From: Mangifera indica
Lineage: Eukaryota > Streptophyta > Magnoliopsida > Sapindales > Anacardiaceae
DNA: 64,000 nucleotides
Direction: 5' to 3'
Assembly (NCBI RefSeq): GCF_011075055.1
Contig: NC_058140.1
Location: 8,118,988-8,182,987, forward strand
Shown here: positions 59,206 through 64,000 of the stretch, piece after piece
Layout of the letters: the number at the start of each line of letters is the position of its first letter
Position numbering within the stretch: the stretch's first letter is position 1
The notes under the pieces: model-generated
Databases searched by the model: none
What the model was told of the DNA's origin: nothing
Seen by the model: the letters and a program-made list of their open reading frames with translations, nothing else
Made by a program: the position numbers and the translations under genes

Positions 59206-60604
59206 AGAGTTTGATCCTTGAATGACAAGAACATGCCATAATTTTAGGTGTTTGGAAGTGTTAGTGATCAAAACCTAAGCTATAATTTTTGTTATGTGTG
59301 ATTGGTTCAAACCAAGTGTACATATGTTATTAGGAATGTCTTAATAGCATTGGAGAAGCTTTAAATTGTTGAAATTGTGTTGGATAACTTTTGACATAAT
59401 TAAAATAATTAAAAAAAAAACCCTAATTTTAGAAATTTGGGTGATTTTTAAATTAATGGTTTAATCATGATTTATACATGATTGTCATGATATTCACATG
59501 AATTTTAATCTTGACTTTACATGGGAATGTGTTTTTTAAGAAACTTAGTTTGTGAGACTTAGTGAAGGGCATGAACAAGTTGACATGATTTCCATGTGTT
59601 TGGTTGATGGAAAGAACATTCAATGTTGATTGAATTATTATTAATTCCTTAAACTAGTGTTTGACTTGGTTTGATTGAGAATTGAATTCTTAATAGCTTG
59701 GATTGGATAAATTACTTTATGAGTAACCATATTCATGCTTGAATAATTATTATATGGTGAGATGAATTATGTTTGAGTGATGAATGATTCATATATGTCA
59801 TGATCATGACACTTGTGAATTTGGCTCATTTTGGCATGTGTTATGTATTTATATTACAATTTGTCATTCTAAAATATATTCATGTTTAAGTATGAATTGA
59901 AACATGGTTAGTGAGATTTTGGTGAACTTGGTATATGTTTTGGAAACATCAAGAGTTAGGGTTTCATGGTTGGTTTCAAGAAATATGTAATATAGAATTT
60001 TGGTTTAAATTACTTTGTTTACTTGTTATGGTTTGATCTTGTAGACACCAAACATTGGATGTGTTTGTATTTTAGCAAACTTGAATGAAAAGCATGAAAT
60101 ATGGTAAATTATTTGTTAAGTTTACCAAATTACAAATTTAATTTATATGTATGAATGTTTGACTAGGATGCTCAAAATGTCATGTCATTAAAGGTATTTA
60201 TGATAGTATTAATATGTGACATGTGTATGCTATATATATGAGACATAGTGACATAGTAAACATCATGCTTTTAAATGCTTAATATTATGTATGCTAGATT
60301 GAAATAGACTTAACATGTTAGATGTGTTTGTTGTCTTAGATACAAATAAAAACTCAAGTTTGCTAATCTAGGATTAAATTATAAGATATTGGATGTCTTA
60401 TATGCAAGATCAACCTAATGTACATTTTAGATATGTGATATGCTAGGTTGTATGAAAATATGATTTCTTTTGTTTATTGAATAATATAGTTGATATGTGT
60501 TTAATAGCATGCCTAAGTTTTATGTTTTATGTTATCATGTAATTTATTTATGGTATATAACACATAGTTTTGTGTTTTAGAGAACTAAAACTTTTAGGCA
60601 TGAA

Positions 60605-61143
60605 ATATTCTTACAATACCATTTAGGATATTAGAAAAGCTTTCAATGGCATAAATTGTAAGAATATGATTAGTAATATGTCTTGGGTGACAAAAACGTA
60701 TCCAAAGATATATACTAGATTACCCAAGATATAAAATGACTCTTATTAATAATAATAAAATCTTTCCTAAATTTTCAATATCAAATTCGAGCCTTCCATT
60801 GTGGGTTGATTAGGGTTACGTCATAAGGCTAGAAATCCTAGATTTCTATTATGTGATGGATACTATGTCATATGACGTAAAATTAGTCGATTGGTGTCTA
60901 GAGTACTATTTCTGTCATTCCCTAGATTCTATTATGTGCGGGAGTGATGGGGTATTATATCTGGAAAGCACGATGGGTTGAATTTGACTAGTTTAGAGTG
61001 CTTAAATCTATTATGTGTGGTGCTCAAAGCTAGAGGCTCACATGAATCATAGCTTGCATTTAGAATGTAAAAGGAAATCGATTCCTACTTATTGAGCTTG
61101 ACGGACTTAGATCTATTATGTGCGGTTTGTCAAGTTTGATAAG
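60605..61143 (+). promoter_or_regulatory. Array of six leader hairpins, four with a common loop
   Basis: Inverted repeats in order. (1) 60605-60667, 13-bp perfect stem ATATTCTTACAAT plus an inner 5-bp stem. (2) 60677-60733, 12-bp stem TATGTCTTGGGT. (3) 60816-60880, 10-bp perfect stem TTACGTCATA plus inner ATCC/GGAT. (4) 60902-60956, 6-bp outer and 11-bp inner stem with G-T pairs. (5) 60988-61033, 14 bp with two bulges. (6) 61088-61143, 19 consecutive pairs, 14 Watson-Crick and 5 G-T. Hairpins 3-6 carry TCTATTATGTG in the loop (60845, 60928, 61007 and 61112), preceded by TAGA or TAAA. Their stems are unrelated in sequence, so pairing, not sequence, is what is shared. Confidence 0.75.
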
Positions 61144-61270
61144 AATTTGATTCCCCACTAGAAAGTGATCCAAAGAACTTTCCGAATCTTCAACCGGGGA
61201 AGTATAAGATTTGAATAAAATAGTAGGAGCTAATAAGATTAGGTTTATTGGTAATTTCTAATGAATTTGT

Positions 61271-61282
61271 TATTTCTTGCAG
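61271..61282 (+). promoter_or_regulatory. 3' splice site just before gag
   Basis: TATTTCTTGCAG, a textbook plant acceptor, ends 29 bases before the gag ATG, with a CTAAT branch-like sequence at 61258. Donor candidates lie at the end of the LTR (GTACAA at 59066, GTAGTT at 59073). Splicing would remove the primer-binding site and the whole hairpin array. Splicing itself is inferred. Confidence 0.45.
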
Positions 61283-61311
61283 CATTCTCTCTTGTGATCT
61301 AGAATCTCAAA

Positions 61312-64000
61312 ATGTCAATAGTAAACAATATACTCCTAAAATTGATAGACTCGCATGTGCTTATTGGTCCAAATTTTAAGGATTGGCTGAGAAATCTGAC
61401 CATTGTTCTCAATCTTGAAAAGTCAGCTTATGTCTTGGAGGCACCTTTACCAACAGCAGTGGACCCTGATGCCCCTGAGGCAGAGCAAAGGGCTTATGCT
61501 GAATGGGTAGATGCTGACTTACGAGTTCGTAGTTATATGCTGGCATCAATGAACTCTGAACTTCAAACTCGGTTTGAGAACGTGAAGAGTGCGTATGAAA
61601 TTATCACTACTTTAAGACAATTATATAGTGAAAATGCTCAAGTGAAGGAATATATTTTGATGACTTCACTATTCAGCATGCGGCTTAGAGAGGGCATTTC
61701 CCCAGATGATCATGTTATTAAAATGATTAATAAGACTGGGGAGTTACAAGTTATGGGCACAGATTTGCCGCATAATGTTCGGGTGAGTTTGATTCTCTAT
61801 TCACTTCCTCCAACTTTTAAGCCGTTTATTACAAATTATAATCTCAATAGGATTGAGCGCACTCTCCCTGATCTTCTTAATGATATTCAAGAATTTTACA
61901 ATAATGAGAAGAAAGGGAAAACACCAGCTGAGTTGCTAGCTATTTTTGCCACGAGAGGCAAAAAGAGGCAAGCTCAAAAGCCTTGGTGGAGAGGTTCACA
62001 GATGGGATCTGGTGGACCAAAAGTACAAAGAAAGGGTTTTAAGAAAACCACTACCAGATCTTCTAGGATGAAGGGTTTTGGCATTGGGGCATCACGTTCT
62101 CAGCCTCCACGACCATCTATTCCACAGAAAGAAAAGAAGCATGAGAAAAGCAATTGCTTTTATTGCAACCAAGAGGGGCATTTGAAGAGGAACTGTCCCC
62201 TATACCTTGATGATCTGAGAAAAAGCAAAACAGGTACATATCAGTGTTATGTAATTGAATTTGAATTAAATGTTAATTCAAACATTGATTCCTGGATATT
62301 AGATTCTGCTGCAACTTCACATGTTTGTGCTTGTTTACAGCATCTGCAGAATAGTTCTGCCTTGAGATGTGATGAGATCACACTGAGACTGGCTGATGGG
62401 ACACGAGTTTCCGCAGAGGCTATAGGTGTATGTAATGTACAGTTACCTACTAGGCATGTAATAACTTTGTATAAAACTTTATATTTTGCTAATGCCACCA
62501 GGAATATCATCTCTATTCCAGTTTTGTGTAAAAATGGTTATCAATTTACCTTTAATAGGAATGAATGTCAAATTTATTTTGGGAATAGATTAGTAGGAAA
62601 TGCTATCAATACAAATGGTTTGTATATGGTAGAGCTTGATTTACATAGCACTATGTATTCAAAATCATCTAAAAGAACTAGAGAACATATAAATCCAATA
62701 GTTCTATGGCAACACAGATTTGGTCATATTGGAGAGGATCGGATTCGACAATTAGGAGAAAGTGGACTTTTAGGTTCATTGGGTTTAGAACCCTATCCTA
62801 CTTGTGAATCTTGTCTTCGAGAAAAAATGATCAAGCTTCCGTTTGAGAATAAAGGGGAGCGAGCCAATAATATATTAGAGTTGATACACACTGATGTGTG
62901 TGGCCCCTTTAATGAAATGGCCCGAGGAGGTTTTTCATACTTCATTACCTTTATCGATGATTATTCTCAATATAGGTATTTGTATTTAATGAAATACAAA
63001 TCTGAAGTTTTTGAAAACTTCAGAGAGTTTCAAAAGGAAGTAGAAAACCAGACTAGGAAGAATATTAAAGCTTTACGTTCAGATTGTAGAGATGAATACT
63101 TGAGTACAGAATTCCAGGAGTTCTTAAGAGACAAAGGAATACTATCTCAGTTGACTCCGCCATTCACACCACAGCATAATGGTGTGTCTGAACAGAGAAA
63201 TCGTACTTTATTAGATATGGTACGATCTATGATGAGTTTTACTGATTTGCCAGTTTATTTATGGGGATATACTCTTCAGACAGCACTGCATATGTTGAAT
63301 AAAGCCCCATCGAAATCCATTCGAAAGACACCATACGAATTATGGTATGACAGACTTCTAAGTGTAAACTACCTGAAAATCTGGGGATGTCCTGCATTTG
63401 TCAAAGTGGTTAGAACTGATAAATTAGAGTCCTGAGCAGAAAAAGGTCGGTTTATCGGGTATCTAAAAGAAAGTTTAGGATATTATTTCGACTTTCACTC
63501 TGATCAAAGAATTATGGTCAGTAGAAATGTACATTTTCTTGAGAAAGAGTTCTTAGAGGAAGGTGGTGCAGGAAGGAAAATTGTGCTCGAAGAAGAGTTT
63601 GGAGAGCCCGTAACCGAGCCTATTCAGGTAAATCCTCCAGGTATACAATCACCTATACCAACTACAACGGCTCAAATAAGAAAGTCTGTTAGAGTGTCTC
63701 GACCTCCCGAGAGATATGGATTTCTGACAGAAGGAGATTTTGAATCTCTTCTAATGGGAGAAACTGAGCATCTAGAGGATCCAAAAACTTACCAAGAGGC
63801 AATATTGGATATTGACTCCGGTAGATGGCTAGAGGCAATGAATTCAGAAATTGAATCTATGAATGTCAATCAAGTATGGACGCTCATTGATCCACCTGAT
63901 GGAATAGTTCCGATCGGATGTAAATGGATCTTCAAGAGAAAAATTGGCAAGGATGGAAAAGTTGAAACTTATAAAGCTCGATTGGTAGCTAAAAGTTATA
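61312..64000 (+). CDS. Copia gag-pol polyprotein, one in-frame stop, incomplete at window edge
   Basis: One frame from ATG 61312 to the window end, broken only by TGA at 63433-63435 (codon 708). Gag fills residues 1 to about 260 with a basic tail. Zinc knuckle C-F-Y-C..H..C is at 282-295. Protease has W-I-L-D-S-A-A-T-S-H with aspartate 331. The gag-pre-integrase zinc site is H468, H472, C498, C501. The integrase triad is D528, D591 and E627, with 35 residues between the last two as in the family. Residues 592-594 read C-R-D where the family has a glycine pair. After the stop the frame continues through the spacer into reverse transcriptase (C-K-W-I-F-K-R-K, about 63919-63942). The RT catalytic motif and RNase H lie beyond the window. 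Confidence 0.93.

Larger units (their letters stand above)
59206..61311 (+). other. Untranslated leader of the near-intact copia element
   Basis: 2.1 kb without a coding segment and with dozens of upstream ATGs, which makes simple scanning to the gag start unlikely. The distal 540 bases form the hairpin array. Further upstream are weaker inverted repeats such as ATAAGA/TCTTAT (60381-60402). A 3' splice site lies at its end. Confidence 0.85.
57556..64000 (+). mobile_element. Near-intact Ty1/copia element, right part outside the window
   Basis: 5' LTR (57556-59191), primer-binding site, a 2.1-kb structured leader and gag-pol from 61312, all in one orientation and without insertions. It is the only element here whose polyprotein stays in one frame apart from a single stop. 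The long LTR and leader recall the Angela/BARE type, but I cannot assign the lineage firmly by eye. Confidence 0.93.

Noticed and set aside
62247..62510. 87-residue minus-strand open frame within gag-pol
   Set aside because: Antisense shadow of the protease region.
1..64000. CRISPR arrays, bacterial operons, rRNA or functional tRNA genes
   Set aside because: None seen; all direct repeats found are transposon-related or microsatellites, and the window is eukaryotic.

Overview
The window looks like AT-rich repetitive DNA from a flowering plant nuclear genome, probably a eudicot. It holds intron-containing phytocyanin genes, plant-type Ty1/copia, Ty3/gypsy, CACTA and hAT elements, MITEs and long microsatellites. 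I cannot name the species. Only two host genes are supportable: a pair of plantacyanin-like genes at 33115-34055 (minus) and 50228-51040 (plus). Almost everything else is transposon sequence in several layers of nesting, most of it full of stops and frameshifts.

Layout. 1-5040: copia element 1 and its truncated 3' LTR. 5043-12445: 3' half of copia element 2 and its LTR, split by an array of palindromic ~60-bp repeats (6600-7390) and by a full-length dead hAT element (8412-11578, perfect 8-bp target duplication). 12446-30013: a minus-strand copia element (3), cut in its gag-pre-integrase region by plus-strand copia element 4 (14951-28814). Element 4 itself contains a minus-strand solo LTR, two related hAT-type MITEs and a deleted second copy of the hAT element. 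30014-38040: a probable LTR remnant, unassigned AT-rich DNA, the first phytocyanin gene, a SINE-like segment and minor repeats. 38089-41290: a microsatellite, a CACTA TNP2 fragment joined to a Ty3/gypsy pol fragment. 42861-47807: two abutting copia LTRs, the second split by a 2.27-kb solo gypsy LTR with a perfect 5-bp target duplication. 47808-50145: copia integrase debris and MITE relics. 50150-51170: the second phytocyanin gene. 51470-54636: a copia gag relic and a duplicated LTR-like promoter. 54800-56685: a non-autonomous hAT element whose core is a 1.17-kb palindrome. 56790-57545: another inverted-repeat element. 57556-64000: the youngest-looking copia element, with LTR, PBS, 2.1-kb leader and a gag-pol frame that runs off the right edge with one in-frame stop.

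The two phytocyanins keep the signal peptide, fold and disulfide cysteines but have lost three or all four type-1 copper ligands. The sequence near the start codon no longer matches the miR408 target site found in copper-binding plantacyanins.

The most unusual structure is in the leader of the young copia element. Within 540 nt (60605-61143) there are six strong inverted repeats. The last four have unrelated stem sequences but carry the same loop, around TCTATTATGTG. A canonical 3' splice site lies between this array and the gag start. A simple model is that the hairpins mark unspliced genomic RNA (packaging, dimerisation or translation control) while a spliced RNA is translated. Older copia element 4 has two leader hairpins that share a different loop (CCAAAGYGAAAGG), which hints at a common design.
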